DNA from: Chelativorans sp. ZYF759
GTDB lineage: Bacteria > Pseudomonadota > Alphaproteobacteria > Rhizobiales > Rhizobiaceae
NCBI RefSeq assembly: GCF_012911015.1
Contig: NZ_WVVV01000011.1
Location: 60,932 to 124,931 of the forward strand
Length of the DNA: 64,000 nucleotides
Direction: 5' to 3'
The stretch's first letter is position 1. The number at the start of each line of letters is the position of its first letter. Below the pieces are notes generated by a model, which was not told the DNA's origin, did not search any database, and was given only the letters and a program-made list of their open reading frames with translations. Shown one piece after another: positions 36,357 to 48,290 of this stretch. The translations under genes were made by a program, and so were the position numbers.

Positions 36357-38060
36357 TCAGTCGTCCCCGCCGGGCATCACCTTGGCGCGCGGAATGGTGA
36401 AACGATATTCGATCCCGTCCGCATGCAGCGTCCGCTCGATGGTCGCATCCAGCGTGCCACCCACCATGCGTTCGATCACTTCCGTACCGAAACCACGCTC
36501 CCGGCCGCCGTCCGTGAGCGTCTCGACACGTTCGCGCCAGACGAGCTCGATGTCGTCCTGCGTCAGGTGCCATGACACGTCGAGATTGCCGGTGCGGCCG
36601 GCGAAGGCGCCGTATTTCGCAGCGTTGGTGGCCAGTTCGTGGAAGGCGAGGCCCATGGTCTGGGCCGCCTGGTTGGAGAGGCGGACGAGAGGTCCGTCCA
36701 TGGCGAGACGGCCGTTCTGATCAGGACGGAAGGGTTCGATCTGGGCCTTGAGCAGCGCCAGGAGTTCGACGCCCGCCACGCCACCTTCGATCAGGAGGTC
36801 GGTAGACCGTGCCAGCCCCTGGACCCTCTTCTGGAAACTGTCCTGGAAGTCGTCGAAGCTCGCGGCATTGCGGGCCGTCTGCTTGGCGATCGAGGAGACC
36901 ACAGTCAGCTGGTTCTTGGAACGATGCGCCACCTCGCGCATCAGGAAGCGGATCTCGCTCTCCGCCTTCTGCCGCTCCCGCCCGGCCTGCTCCAGGGCCT
37001 CTGAGACCGACCTGATCTCCGTCACGGGATAGTCGGTCGCCTCCACCATCTCGCCCGCGCCGAGCATCCGCGCATCGCGGGCCAGCCGGCGGACGGGCCG
37101 CGCGACCTGATGGGCCACGAGCAGGACGCCCGCAGCGCCGATCAGGATCATGGCCAGCCCACCCAGCAGGAAGGTCCGCATCGAGCGCCTCATGGGCTGT
37201 TCGATGATGGCGGTCGGTGCCCACAGCACCACCCGCCAATCGCTCATCTGCGATTGCGCGGTGATCGTCTGATAGGTCTCGCCCTCATGGGTGACGCGTT
37301 GGCGCATGCGGGCGTCTTCCGTCGGCATGCTCGCGGCGAGGAAGAAATCCCGCCCGACATCGGACGATATATACGAAGAGGAGACGACCACGTTCGCGCG
37401 GTCGATCAGGGCCGCGTTCCACCCGCCCCGCAGATTCCGGCTGGCCAGCGCTGCCGCCAGGTCCTCCGCGTTCTTGGTGAGGACGAGAGCGATGGGACTG
37501 CCCTGAAGTTGCCAGGGCAGGATCACGTTGAAGACCCATCTTTGCGAAAGGCTGCCGACGAAGACGTCGGAGACCAGCGGCTCGCCGCTTTCGAACGCGG
37601 CGCGCACGGGTTCAGGATCGGCGGTATGGGGGAGGGGGGTCCCGAATGGCACGCGGGTGTTGATCACTTGGCGCATGTCCCCGTCGAGGACGATGAGGTG
37701 GTCCTGGGTACCCCGCAGCGCGGTTTGGGAGCGGTAGTGGAAATCCCCGAAATCGGCCTCGGCCAGCGAACTGGCCGTCGACAGGACCCTGAGGGTCGTC
37801 AGCATGCTGGACAGCTCGCGGTCCACGGTTGCCGCGATGGAGCCCGCCGTCGCCTCGGCAAGCGTCATCGTCACTTCCTGCTGCGCCTCGTTGCTGCGCT
37901 GGAGGAGCACGATCGAGAAGGCCAGTGCCGGGATAAGGATGACAGCCGTCAGCAACAGCAGGTACACGCCGATGGGAAGCGACGCGCGGCGCCTGGTTCG
38001 CGCCGCCCCATCCTTCCCGTCAGCCGCCCGTGTCTGGCCGTCCTCGCTGAGTTGGTTCAA
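36357..38060 (-). CDS. HWE-family sensor histidine kinase
   Basis: Membrane histidine kinase of 567 residues. TM1 lies at about 30-52 and TM2 at about 290-315, enclosing a ~240-residue periplasmic sensor (dCache-like by length). HAMP-like linker VARPVRRLARDARMLGAGEM, then the phospho-acceptor box REVAHRSKNQLTVVSSIAKQ, followed by FHELATNAAKYGAF (HxE..N box) and the WRE motif of HWE kinases, VWRERVETL. GFGTEVIERMVGG supplies the G box. No response regulator is adjacent; HWE kinases in this order often feed the general stress response or soluble regulators. Followed by rpsO, independently transcribed. Confidence 0.93.
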   Translation of the reverse strand: MNQLSEDGQTRAADGKDGAARTRRRASLPIGVYLLLLTAVILIPALAFSIVLLQRSNEAQQEVTMTLAEATAGSIAATVDRELSSMLTTLRVLSTASSLAEADFGDFHYRSQTALRGTQDHLIVLDGDMRQVINTRVPFGTPLPHTADPEPVRAAFESGEPLVSDVFVGSLSQRWVFNVILPWQLQGSPIALVLTKNAEDLAAALASRNLRGGWNAALIDRANVVVSSSYISSDVGRDFFLAASMPTEDARMRQRVTHEGETYQTITAQSQMSDWRVVLWAPTAIIEQPMRRSMRTFLLGGLAMILIGAAGVLLVAHQVARPVRRLARDARMLGAGEMVEATDYPVTEIRSVSEALEQAGRERQKAESEIRFLMREVAHRSKNQLTVVSSIAKQTARNAASFDDFQDSFQKRVQGLARSTDLLIEGGVAGVELLALLKAQIEPFRPDQNGRLAMDGPLVRLSNQAAQTMGLAFHELATNAAKYGAFAGRTGNLDVSWHLTQDDIELVWRERVETLTDGGRERGFGTEVIERMVGGTLDATIERTLHADGIEYRFTIPRAKVMPGGDD

Positions 38061-38176
38061 CTGGCGCGCTCGCCTCTCCTTGCCACCGCGTCGTCTGGCT
38101 TAGCACAGCCAATCGCCACCGCCATAACATAAGGCGGTTGCGAATCGGTGGATACTGATTGCGCTTGAGAGCAGGG

Positions 38177-39154
38177 CTATCCGGCGAAAACGCGGCGGGG
38201 ACGGAACATGCCGGCCTCGATCGCGCCGATGGCCACGAGCTTGCCCCGAGCAACGGCGCAGGCATCGTCGGCTTCGGGCGGGGCGTCGCGTCCGCGCACG
38301 ATCACCGGGTTGCCGCTGCGCACGCGGGCTGCCGCGTCGTCCGTCAGGCTGACCTGGGGGAGGAATTCGAGCGCCGCCGACGTGTCGAGCAGAAGCCCGT
38401 CAAGCGCGACCAGCGCTGCCCCGGCGGGTCGGCCGGGTCTTTCGCCCTCGGCGAGTTCCTGTGGCTCGCGCGCCGCGGCGATCGCCGCCTCCAGTTCCTC
38501 GAGCGTCACCAGATCGTCGGCGGTGAAGGGGTCGACCTCGGTGCGGCGCAGATCGGCGATATGGCCGAAACAGCCGAGATCGCGTCCCATGTCGCGGGCC
38601 AGCGAACGCACATAGGTACCCTTGCCGCATTCGACCTCGAAGATTGCATGGTCGGCATCGGGACGTTCGACCAGGTCGAACCGGCCGATCTCCACCTCGC
38701 GTTCGGGAATGTCGACGGTCTCGCCCTCGCGCGCCAGGTCATAGGCGCGCTCGCCGGCGATCTTGATCGCCGAGAAGGTCGGCGGCTTCTGCATGATCAC
38801 GCCGGTATATTTCGGCAGCAGTGCCAGGATCTCGGCATCGTCCGGCCGCTCCTGCGAGCTGTGGACGACGCTTCCCTCGAGATCGTCCGTCGTGCGCTCC
38901 TCGCCCCACGCCACGGTGAAGCGGTAGATCTTGGTGCCGTCCATCACATAGGGCACGGTCTTGGTGGCTTCGCCCAGCGCGATCGGCAGCATGCCGGAGG
39001 CAAGCGGGTCGAGCGTTCCCGCATGGCCGGCCTTGTCGGCATTGAAAAGCCATTTGATCTTGGAGACGGCATCCGTCGACCCCATCCCCTTCGGCTTGTC
39101 GAGCACGAGCCAGCCCGTGACGGACCTGCCCTTCTTCTTTCCACGGCGTGCCAT
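38177..39154 (-). CDS. truB: tRNA pseudouridine-55 synthase
   Basis: Modifies U55 in the T loop of tRNAs, 325 residues. The catalytic Asp is in [18 protein letters not shown], and [16 protein letters not shown] is the second conserved motif. The C-terminal PUA-like part ends RPRRVFAG. Its ATG shares a base with the rbfA stop (TGATG), so the two are coupled within the nusA-infB operon. Confidence 0.97.
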   Translation of the reverse strand: MARRGKKKGRSVTGWLVLDKPKGMGSTDAVSKIKWLFNADKAGHAGTLDPLASGMLPIALGEATKTVPYVMDGTKIYRFTVAWGEERTTDDLEGSVVHSSQERPDDAEILALLPKYTGVIMQKPPTFSAIKIAGERAYDLAREGETVDIPEREVEIGRFDLVERPDADHAIFEVECGKGTYVRSLARDMGRDLGCFGHIADLRRTEVDPFTADDLVTLEELEAAIAAAREPQELAEGERPGRPAGAALVALDGLLLDTSAALEFLPQVSLTDDAAARVRSGNPVIVRGRDAPPEADDACAVARGKLVAIGAIEAGMFRPRRVFAG

Positions 39155-39561
39155 CAGTTCCTGTCCTCGTCCTCGTCGTCGAGATCGCGCGCGACTTCCG
39201 GCGAGCGCAGCAACTGGTCGATGCGGGCCATGTTGTCGAAGCTGGTGTCGAGCCGGAAGCGGAATTCCGGCATGTATTTCATCTGTCTCAGCGCGCCCGA
39301 TACCCGGCCGCGAATGAATTTGGCGTTGCGGGCCAGGGCCTTGATCACGGCCTGATCGTCGCTCGCGCCGAGCGGTGCGATGAAGGCGGTCGCGATCTTC
39401 AGATCCGGCGACATGCGCACCTCCGTCACCGAGACCACCGTCGCCTCGATCACGTCGTCGCGGATATCGCCGCGCTGGATCACGTCGGCGAGCGCGTGGC
39501 GCACCTGTTCGCCCACGCGAAGCTGGCGCTGGGAAGGACCCTTGTTGTCAAAGCGGGACAT
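39154..39561 (-). CDS. rbfA: 30S ribosome-binding factor A
   Basis: KH-like factor for 16S rRNA maturation and cold adaptation, 135 residues. [20 protein letters not shown] and [15 protein letters not shown] are family hallmarks; [17 protein letters not shown] follows. A short acidic tail (DDEDEDRN) is usual. It sits between infB and truB; a 106-base spacer with two hairpins separates it from infB. Confidence 0.96.
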   Translation of the reverse strand: MSRFDNKGPSQRQLRVGEQVRHALADVIQRGDIRDDVIEATVVSVTEVRMSPDLKIATAFIAPLGASDDQAVIKALARNAKFIRGRVSGALRQMKYMPEFRFRLDTSFDNMARIDQLLRSPEVARDLDDEDEDRN

Positions 39562-39580
39562 GTCGAAAAATCCTTGATAG

Positions 39581-39607
39581 CGGCCGACGGGATCGAACCG
39601 TCGGCCG
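39581..39607 (-). other. Hairpin with T-arm-like loop between infB and rbfA
   Basis: A 10-bp perfect stem (CGGCCGACGG/CCGTCGGCCG) closes a 7-base loop that reads TTCGATC on the minus strand, looking like a tRNA T arm. No acceptor or anticodon arm is nearby. A second hairpin (GGCGCC-CGAA-GGCGCC) lies at 39631-39646. Neither has a U run; they may mark an mRNA processing point. Confidence 0.5.
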
Positions 39608-39667
39608 TTTCGAAGCTCATGCCGGAACGGGGCGCCCGAAGGCGCCGCGTTGCCTCGGCAAATGCTG

Positions 39668-42219
<2,552 letters not shown>

Positions 42220-42223
<4 letters not shown>

Positions 42224-42882
42224 TCCATATCCTTTGCGGTCTCGGGGTCCGCGTCGCTATCGGCTTGGGACGGCCGATGCTCGGGGCTTGCGCCCCTGAA
42301 CCGGGCCAGCGCATCGAGGCGCTTGAGAACCATTTCGCCGGTCTGTCCGGCGAGCACGGCTGCATGTATCACATTTGTGCCCCCCAATGCCAAACCCATT
42401 TCGGCTTCGGAGAACAGTTTGTAGGCCGGAACGGGCATGCCGCCGGCCTGTTCGACGGCATGTCGCGCCTGCGCCAGTTTGCGGATGCCGTCCGCGGAGG
42501 CCTCGCCGGCGTGAAGGACGGCAAGGCACCGGTTGGTGCGGATCGCCGAATCCACCTTGGCCGCACCCGTCAGGAGGGCGCCGGCCTTCCGCGCGAGACC
42601 GAGGGCCCCCAGCGCGGCGGAAGACAATTGACGATCCAACATATCCGCCAGATCGGGCGGAACGATGACTGTCTGGCGAAACGACCGCGCAAAGAGGTTC
42701 TTGGCGGCCGCCTTCTCGACGAGGCTACGCTCCGCCGTGACCCAGCAACCGCGACCCGGCAGCTTGCGCTTCAGGTCGGGAACGACCGTGGAATCGGGAC
42801 CGACGACGAAGCGGATCATCCGCTCCGGCTCGCCGCCGAGGCGCGTCACTATGCATGTGCGCTCGTTCATTTCCGATTCCAT
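42220..42882 (-). CDS. YlxR/DUF448 RNA-binding protein fused to an L7Ae-like domain
   Basis: 220 residues: an N-terminal YlxR domain ([20 protein letters not shown], then [17 protein letters not shown]) and a C-terminal L7Ae-like RNA-binding domain ([20 protein letters not shown], then [12 protein letters not shown]). This fusion is usual for alphaproteobacteria between nusA and infB. Start at 42882 or at the internal ATG 42870 (MNERTCIVT); the 4-base overlap with infB suggests coupling. Probably acts in ribosome assembly or transcription with NusA. Confidence 0.93.
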
Positions 42883-42902
42883 GTTCGCCGCCCGGCGTCC
42901 TT

Positions 42903-44513
42903 TCAGACACCGGTCGTCTCCTCGCTGCTTTCGGCCTCTGCCGCTTCATCCTCGCCGACCAGATCTTCCTGGCTGATCCAGCCCATCTTCATGCGGGCGG
43001 CCACGACCATCTGCTCGGCCTCGGCGCGCGACACGCCGAAATTGCCCAGCACGCCGTCGAAGAAGGTCGTCTCGCCGTCCTTGCGTTCCTTCCAGCCGAC
43101 CAGATCGTCGATGGCGTATCCGGCGAAGTCCTCGATCGTCTTCACGCCGTCCTCGCCGAGCGCCACCATCATCGCCGTGGTGAGGCCGGGGATCTCGCGC
43201 AGCTCGTCCTCGACGCCGAGTTCCCGACGCTTGGCGTCGTGCTCGGCCTCGATCCGCTCCAGATATTCGCGCGCACGCGTCTGGATCTCGGACGCGGTGT
43301 CCTCGTCGAAGCCGTCGATGGAGGCAACCTCGTCACTATCGACATAGGCGACTTCCTCGACGCTCGAGAAACCTTCCGAGGCGAGCACCTGGCCGACCAT
43401 CTCGTCGACGTCGAGCGCCTCCATGAAGAGGTTGGAGCGTTCGGTGAACTCCTTCTGGCGGCGCTGCGACTCTTCTTCCTCGGTCAGGATGTCGATGTCC
43501 CAGCCTGTCAGCTGCGAGGCAAGCCGCACATTCTGGCCGCGACGGCCGATGGCCAGCGACAGCTGGTCGTCGGGCACCACCACCTCGATGCGCTCGGCAT
43601 CCTCGTCGAGCACCACCTTGGCGACTTCCGCCGGCTGCAGCGCGTTGACGATGAAGGTCGCGGCGTTGTCGTTCCAGGGGATGATGTCGATCTTCTCGCC
43701 CTGCAATTCGCCCACCACGGCCTGCACGCGGCTGCCGCGCATGCCGACGCAGGCGCCGACCGGGTCGATCGAGGAATCGCGGGAAATCACCGCGATCTTG
43801 GCGCGCGAGCCCGGGTCGCGGGCGACCGACTTGATCTCGATGATGCCGTCATAGATCTCGGGTACTTCCATGGTGAACAGCTTCGCCATGAACTGCGGAT
43901 GCGTGCGCGACAGGAAGATCTGCGGACCGCGCTGCTCGCGGCGCACGTCGTAGACATAGGCCCGGACGCGGTCGCCATATTTGTACATCTCGCGGGGAAT
44001 GAGCTCGTCGCGGCGGATGATGGCCTCGCCACGGCCGAGATCGACGATCACATTGCCGTATTCCACGCGCTTGACCGTGCCGTTGACGATCTCGCCGATG
44101 CGGTCCTTGTATTCGTCATACTGGCGGTCGCGCTCGGCCTCGCGCACCTTCTGCACGATCACCTGCTTGGCCGACTGGGCGGCGATGCGACCGAAATCCA
44201 TCGGCGGCAGCTGTTCGGCGATGAAGTCGCCGGCCTGCGCATCGGGATTGCGGTGGCGCGCGTCGTCGAGCGAGATCTCGCGCACGGGCTCCTCGACCGT
44301 CTCGACGACCTGCATCAGCCGCTGCAGCTTGATCTCGCCGGTCTGCGGGTTGATGTCGGTGCGGATATTGGTCTCCTGGCCGTAGCGCGAGCGTGCCGCC
44401 TTCTGGATGGCATCGGCCATGGCGCCGAGCACGATTTCCTTGTCGATGGACTTTTCGCGCGCGACCGCATCCGCGATCTGCAACAGCTCCAGCCTGTTTG
44501 CACTGACTGCCAT
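42903..44513 (-). CDS. nusA: Transcription elongation/termination factor NusA
   Basis: 536 residues, with the alphaproteobacterial layout: N-terminal RNA-polymerase-binding domain ([20 protein letters not shown]), S1 domain ([20 protein letters not shown]), two KH domains ([18 protein letters not shown] and [19 protein letters not shown]), then helix-hairpin-helix C-terminal repeats. AGGAG sits before the start at 44513. Second gene of the rimP operon. Confidence 0.97.
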   Translation of the reverse strand: MAVSANRLELLQIADAVAREKSIDKEIVLGAMADAIQKAARSRYGQETNIRTDINPQTGEIKLQRLMQVVETVEEPVREISLDDARHRNPDAQAGDFIAEQLPPMDFGRIAAQSAKQVIVQKVREAERDRQYDEYKDRIGEIVNGTVKRVEYGNVIVDLGRGEAIIRRDELIPREMYKYGDRVRAYVYDVRREQRGPQIFLSRTHPQFMAKLFTMEVPEIYDGIIEIKSVARDPGSRAKIAVISRDSSIDPVGACVGMRGSRVQAVVGELQGEKIDIIPWNDNAATFIVNALQPAEVAKVVLDEDAERIEVVVPDDQLSLAIGRRGQNVRLASQLTGWDIDILTEEEESQRRQKEFTERSNLFMEALDVDEMVGQVLASEGFSSVEEVAYVDSDEVASIDGFDEDTASEIQTRAREYLERIEAEHDAKRRELGVEDELREIPGLTTAMMVALGEDGVKTIEDFAGYAIDDLVGWKERKDGETTFFDGVLGNFGVSRAEAEQMVVAARMKMGWISQEDLVGEDEAAEAESSEETTGV

Positions 44514-44558
44514 GTCTTTCTCCTTCAGCAAGGGCGATTGGCGCCCATCTGCTCGATC

Positions 44559-45176
44559 TCAAGAATCCGTTTCGGTCTCGTCGGTCTCGTCCGTCTCGGC
44601 CGAGTCGCGGCCGCGATTTTTCTTGGCTTCCTGGCGCGCCTTCTTGTCCTTTTGAAGGGCATCGCGCACCAGATCGTCGGTCAGCACCAGGCGCGCTTCG
44701 GCCAGCGCGTCAAACGGGACCACGACCGTCGGTTCGTCGCCATAGCTCGCCTGGTCGCGCTCGATCGTCACGCCGTCCTCGCCGACTTCGCCGATGCGGC
44801 CCCGGAAACGCTTGCGCTCGGCGACCATCACGCTGGTCTCGATCTTGACCAGATGACCCTTCGCCACCTCGAAATCCGATTTGCGCACCAGCGGGCGGTC
44901 GATGCCGGCCGAGGAAACCTCCAGATGGTAGGCCTTCTCGATCGGGTCTTCCACGTCGAGAACCGGCGAGACGAGCCGGCTCAGCTCTTCGCAATCCTCG
45001 ACCGTCATGGTGCCGTCGGGGCGCTCTGCCATGATCTGTAGCGTCAGCCCGTTCTGGCCCGACAGCCTGATGCGCACCAGGCGAAAGCCGCCGCCACGCA
45101 TGGCGGGCGCGATGATCTGGGCGATACGCGCCTCGACCCCGGTTTCCTTGATGATGCGATCGTCGTTATCCGACAT
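44559..45176 (-). CDS. rimP: Ribosome maturation factor RimP
   Basis: 205 residues, required for 30S subunit assembly. [40 protein letters not shown] and [17 protein letters not shown] are family motifs. The C-terminus is lengthened by an acidic/basic tail ([20 protein letters not shown]). The start at 45176 ([17 protein letters not shown]) is homology-based. First gene of the nusA-infB operon; a terminator-like hairpin lies 52 bases upstream. Confidence 0.94.
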   Translation of the reverse strand: MSDNDDRIIKETGVEARIAQIIAPAMRGGGFRLVRIRLSGQNGLTLQIMAERPDGTMTVEDCEELSRLVSPVLDVEDPIEKAYHLEVSSAGIDRPLVRKSDFEVAKGHLVKIETSVMVAERKRFRGRIGEVGEDGVTIERDQASYGDEPTVVVPFDALAEARLVLTDDLVRDALQKDKKARQEAKKNRGRDSAETDETDETETDS

Positions 45177-45227
45177 GCCTGTGAGAATTCCCGTTTGTGG
45201 ACGGTCGCTGGCGAGGCTTCGGGTAAC

Positions 45228-45259
45228 AAAAAAGAGCGGGACCGGTGGGACCCACTCTT
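45228..45259 (-). terminator. Terminator-like hairpin upstream of rimP
   Basis: On the minus strand AAGAGTGGG pairs with CCCGCTCTT (one G-U pair) around a 10-base loop, followed by a U run (45228-45231 and stem). It lies 72 bases after the DUF1697 stop and 52 before rimP. It may end the DUF1697 transcript or act as an attenuator in the rimP leader. Confidence 0.65.
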
Positions 45260-45330
45260 CGCCATATCGACCAAGAATTTGAAACCCATATAGCCGCACG
45301 GGCGTCCATAATCAAGACAGCAGCATCCGA

Positions 45331-45858
45331 TCAGGTCAGCGTTGCTTCCAGCTCGGCCGCCAGCCCCGCCATGCGCGCCACCGTGTTCATGTTGCGCGCC
45401 GTGCCATGCTTCGATGCGGCAAGCGCAAGCTTCGATTGCCCCTGGCCGCTGGGGTACTCGACATAGATTTCGCGCCGACCGAGAGCGATTCTCTCGTCGG
45501 CGCGGCCAACGGCCGTGGCGATCGTGTCCGCGGCCGGTGCCGTGTCGAGAAAGATCGCCACCGTCTGGCTGGGATTGGCCTCGGGGAAGGGATTGGACGC
45601 CAGCACCGCCGCCATCTCCGCGGCGTCGCGCACCAGCACCGCCACGGGACGGCCTGCATGCGCGCTCACGCGCTCCTCCAGCATGTGCTTGATCGCCGCC
45701 TCGTCCAGCCCGCTGGCCAGCACCGCATTGCCGCTGGCGATGTGGGTTCGCACGCTGGCAAAGCCGCAAGCCGCGCACATCGCACGCAGATCTTCCATGG
45801 CAAGCTTGCCGGTGCCCCCCACATTGACGGATCGCAGGAACGCGACCCACGCCCTCAT
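45331..45858 (-). CDS. DUF1697-family protein
   Basis: Uncharacterised cytoplasmic protein of 175 residues. Family pattern: WVAFLRSVNVGGTGKLAMED, GFASVRTHIASGNAVLAS and SKLALAASKHGTARNMNTVA. It overlaps the MarR stop by 4 bases (ATGA), so the two are co-translated. Function unknown; the MarR link suggests stress or small-molecule response. Confidence 0.9.
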   Translation of the reverse strand: MRAWVAFLRSVNVGGTGKLAMEDLRAMCAACGFASVRTHIASGNAVLASGLDEAAIKHMLEERVSAHAGRPVAVLVRDAAEMAAVLASNPFPEANPSQTVAIFLDTAPAADTIATAVGRADERIALGRREIYVEYPSGQGQSKLALAASKHGTARNMNTVARMAGLAAELEATLT

Positions 45859-46313
45859 TCCCGTCCCGCCTCTGCGACGATGGCCGCTTCCAGCGCGGCC
45901 AGCCCCTTGAGGAGCTGGTCCGCATCGTCATCCTTCAGCGCGTCGAGGAGCTCGGTCTCGAACTGCCTGGCAAGCGGCACAAGCTCGCGATAGACGTCGA
46001 GTCCCGCCCGCGACAGTTCCAGATGCTCGGTGCGCCGGTCCTCGCTCGCGGTGGTGCGCGTCAGCCAGCGCCGCTCTTCCAGCGCGCGCACGGCACGGCT
46101 GACCTTGGTCTTGTGCATCGCCGAATGCCCGCCGACAGACGTGGCGGTCATGCGGCCATACTGGCCGAGCGTTGCCAGAAGCCGCCATTCGGGACGCGTC
46201 ATCCCATAGCGGTCGCGGTAGATGCGCGCGAAATTGCGGCTCACCGCCTCGGCAAGCCGGTTCAGCCGGTAGGGAAGAAATTCTTCCAGGGAAAGCGGGG
46301 GCTTCTCTTGCAT
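45855..46313 (-). CDS. MarR-family transcriptional regulator
   Basis: Winged-helix regulator of 152 residues. The HTH and wing are seen in PEWRLLATLGQYGRMTATSV, MHKTKVSRAVRALEERRWLT and TASEDRRTEHLELSRAGLDV. Probably regulates its own operon with DUF1697, from the spacer upstream. The upstream neighbour hpd is in the same direction but separated by a terminator. Confidence 0.93.
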   Translation of the reverse strand: MQEKPPLSLEEFLPYRLNRLAEAVSRNFARIYRDRYGMTRPEWRLLATLGQYGRMTATSVGGHSAMHKTKVSRAVRALEERRWLTRTTASEDRRTEHLELSRAGLDVYRELVPLARQFETELLDALKDDDADQLLKGLAALEAAIVAEAGRE

Positions 46314-46386
46314 GGTGTCGACCTGCTGGAAACCGGTCGCACATGCAACGATCCCGGCGCCGCGGTCAAGCTTGGTAGAAAACCGA

Positions 46387-46412
46387 AACGCCCCGCGAAA
46401 GCGCGGGGCGTT
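46387..46412 (-). terminator. Terminator after hpd
   Basis: An 11-bp perfect stem (AACGCCCCGCG and complement) with loop AAAG, followed on the minus strand by UUUCGGUUUUC, 27 bases past the hpd stop. Confidence 0.8.
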
Positions 46413-46439
46413 CGGAAAAAGCCGGCCTTGCGCAGAACC

Positions 46440-47552
46440 TTATTCGGCGGCCTCGCGCGAGATGACACCGCGGCGAATCTGGTCTTCCTCGATGGACTCG
46501 AACAGGGCGCGGAAATTGCCTTCGCCGAAGCCCTCGTCACCCTTGCGCTGGATGAACTCGAAGAAGATCGGGCCGATCACCGTCTTGGAGAAGATCTGCA
46601 GCAGGATCTTGGTCGTGCCGCCATCGAGAACGCCTTCGCCGTCGATCAGGATGCCGTGCTTCTTCATCCGCTCGATCGGTTCGTCATGCTCGTTCACCCG
46701 ATCGCGGCTCATCTCGTAATAGGTCTCGGGCGGGCCGGGCATGAACTTCAGCCCGTTCGCGGCGAGCTTGTCGGTGGCGTCGTAGATGCCATCCGTGCCG
46801 ACCGCGATGTGCTGGATGCCTTCGCCCTTGTACTTCTTCAGATACTCCTCGATCTGGCTGTTCTCGTCCTTGGACTCGTTCAGCGGAATGCGGATCTTGC
46901 CGCAGGGGCTGGTGATCGCCCGGCTCATCAGCCCGGTGATGCGCCCGTCAATGTCGAAGAAATGGATCTGCTTGAAGCCGAACATGTCGCGGTAGAAATC
47001 CCACCACTTGTCCATGTTGCCGCGATAGACATTGTGGGTCAGGTGATCGAGGAAGTAGAAACCGACGCCCTCTGGCTTCGGATCGGCCTCGCCCAGCCAC
47101 TCGAATTCGTCCTCATAGGCCGAGCCCTTGCCCCGGTATTTCTCCACGAAATACAGCAGCGAGCCGCCGATGCCGACAATGGCCGGCACGTCGAGCGCCT
47201 TGCCGTCGCCCTCATAGGGCGTCGCGCCCTTCGACACGGCATGCTTGAAGGCATGCTGCGCATCGACCACGCGCCACGCCATGGACGGCGCGCAGGGGCC
47301 GTGCTCCTCCACGAAACGCATCGCATGCGAGCCGGGCTCGGCATTGACGATGTAGTTGACATCGCCCTGGCGCCAGACCGTGATGTCCTTGGTCTTGTGC
47401 CGGGCAACCGCCGTGTAGCCCATCTTGGTGAAGAGTTCGGCGAGCTTCTCGGGCTCGGGATGGGCGAATTCCACGAATTCGAAGCCGTCCGTACCGGCCG
47501 GATTGTCGGTAGTGATTTCGGCGGGCGGGGCATCGTGCGGGAAAGGACCCAT
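46440..47552 (-). CDS. hpd: 4-hydroxyphenylpyruvate dioxygenase
   Basis: Fe(II) enzyme of tyrosine catabolism, converting 4-hydroxyphenylpyruvate to homogentisate, 370 residues. Iron ligands: His of FYFLDHLTHNVYRGN, His of GIQHIAVGTDG, Glu of GPIFFEFIQRKG. The ATG at 47552 is chosen because AAGGAGG lies just upstream; an in-frame ATG at 47567 would place that site inside the coding region. It is divergent from an Lrp-family gene and no other homogentisate-pathway gene is present in the window. Confidence 0.96.
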   Translation of the reverse strand: MGPFPHDAPPAEITTDNPAGTDGFEFVEFAHPEPEKLAELFTKMGYTAVARHKTKDITVWRQGDVNYIVNAEPGSHAMRFVEEHGPCAPSMAWRVVDAQHAFKHAVSKGATPYEGDGKALDVPAIVGIGGSLLYFVEKYRGKGSAYEDEFEWLGEADPKPEGVGFYFLDHLTHNVYRGNMDKWWDFYRDMFGFKQIHFFDIDGRITGLMSRAITSPCGKIRIPLNESKDENSQIEEYLKKYKGEGIQHIAVGTDGIYDATDKLAANGLKFMPGPPETYYEMSRDRVNEHDEPIERMKKHGILIDGEGVLDGGTTKILLQIFSKTVIGPIFFEFIQRKGDEGFGEGNFRALFESIEEDQIRRGVISREAAE

Positions 47553-47683
47553 CTCATCCTCCTTCATGGGATTTGAACAACAATTCCCAAGATTAACGCG
47601 TATCGCGCACAAGAGGGTTGCATTCGGGCGCGGCTTGGCGCCTATTTTTGCGAGAAACACGCATCAAAGGATCGTCAATCGCA
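47553..47683. promoter_or_regulatory. Divergent control region of hpd and the Lrp-family gene
   Basis: 131 bases between two divergent starts; any Lrp-type operator for hpd and autoregulation must lie here. AT-rich stretches near 47577-47600 and 47643-47665 are candidates. No precise promoter could be assigned by eye. Confidence 0.5.
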
Positions 47684-48148
47684 ATGAACGAGCAGATCGA
47701 CAAGTTCGACCGCAAGATACTGGCCCTTTTGCAGGCGGATGCGCGGCTGACCAACAACGACCTCTCCGAGCGGGTCAACCTGTCGCCCTCCCAATGTTCG
47801 CGCCGCCGCCAACGGCTGGAGGAGGTGGGGTTGATCATGGGCTATCGGGCGGTGCTCGATCGCGAGCGCCTGGGCTTTCCGCTCGTCAACGTGATCTCGG
47901 TCACGCTCGCCACCCACAACCGCGACAATGCCCGCCGCTTCGCGGAGCTCCTGCGTGGCCTGCCGGAAGTGCAGGAGGCGCACGCGCTGACCGGCGAGAT
48001 GGATTACGTGCTCAAGGTCGTGACGCGTGACCTCAAATCGCTCTCGCAATTCGTCAACGATGTGCTGCTGCCGCATGAATCGGTGCAGCACGTCAAGACC
48101 GCGATCGTGCTCGAAACGCTCAAGGAAGCGGGCCCGCTGCCACTGTGA
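47684..48148 (+). CDS. Lrp/AsnC-family transcriptional regulator
   Basis: 154 residues. The HTH (DKFDRKILALLQADARLTNN, LSERVNLSPSQCSRRRQRLE) and the RAM effector domain (FPLVNVISVTLATHNRDNAR, HALTGEMDYVLKVVTRDLKS) are complete. The start at 47684 (MNEQIDKFDR) is homology-based. Divergent placement from hpd suggests it senses tyrosine or a relative and controls hpd. Confidence 0.94.
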   Translation: MNEQIDKFDRKILALLQADARLTNNDLSERVNLSPSQCSRRRQRLEEVGLIMGYRAVLDRERLGFPLVNVISVTLATHNRDNARRFAELLRGLPEVQEAHALTGEMDYVLKVVTRDLKSLSQFVNDVLLPHESVQHVKTAIVLETLKEAGPLPL

Positions 48149-48290
48149 CGGCGCCGGCCTGCCGCCGACGCGTTACAGAAAAACGCGCACCCCCCTCTTT
48201 ATTGTTACATAATCTCTTGTAGGATCGCTTCACCGGATGGAGGAGCACCGGGCCAAGGCCCGCCGTCCGCGCGTATTTTAGGAGGAGATT

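Noticed and set aside
39581..39607. tRNA gene suggested by a T-arm-like hairpin
   Set aside because: No D arm, anticodon arm or matching acceptor stem upstream within 100 bases.
42855..45041. Plus-strand open frame of about 730 codons opposite nusA and rimP
   Set aside because: Covers two well-recognised minus-strand genes and has shadow-like composition.
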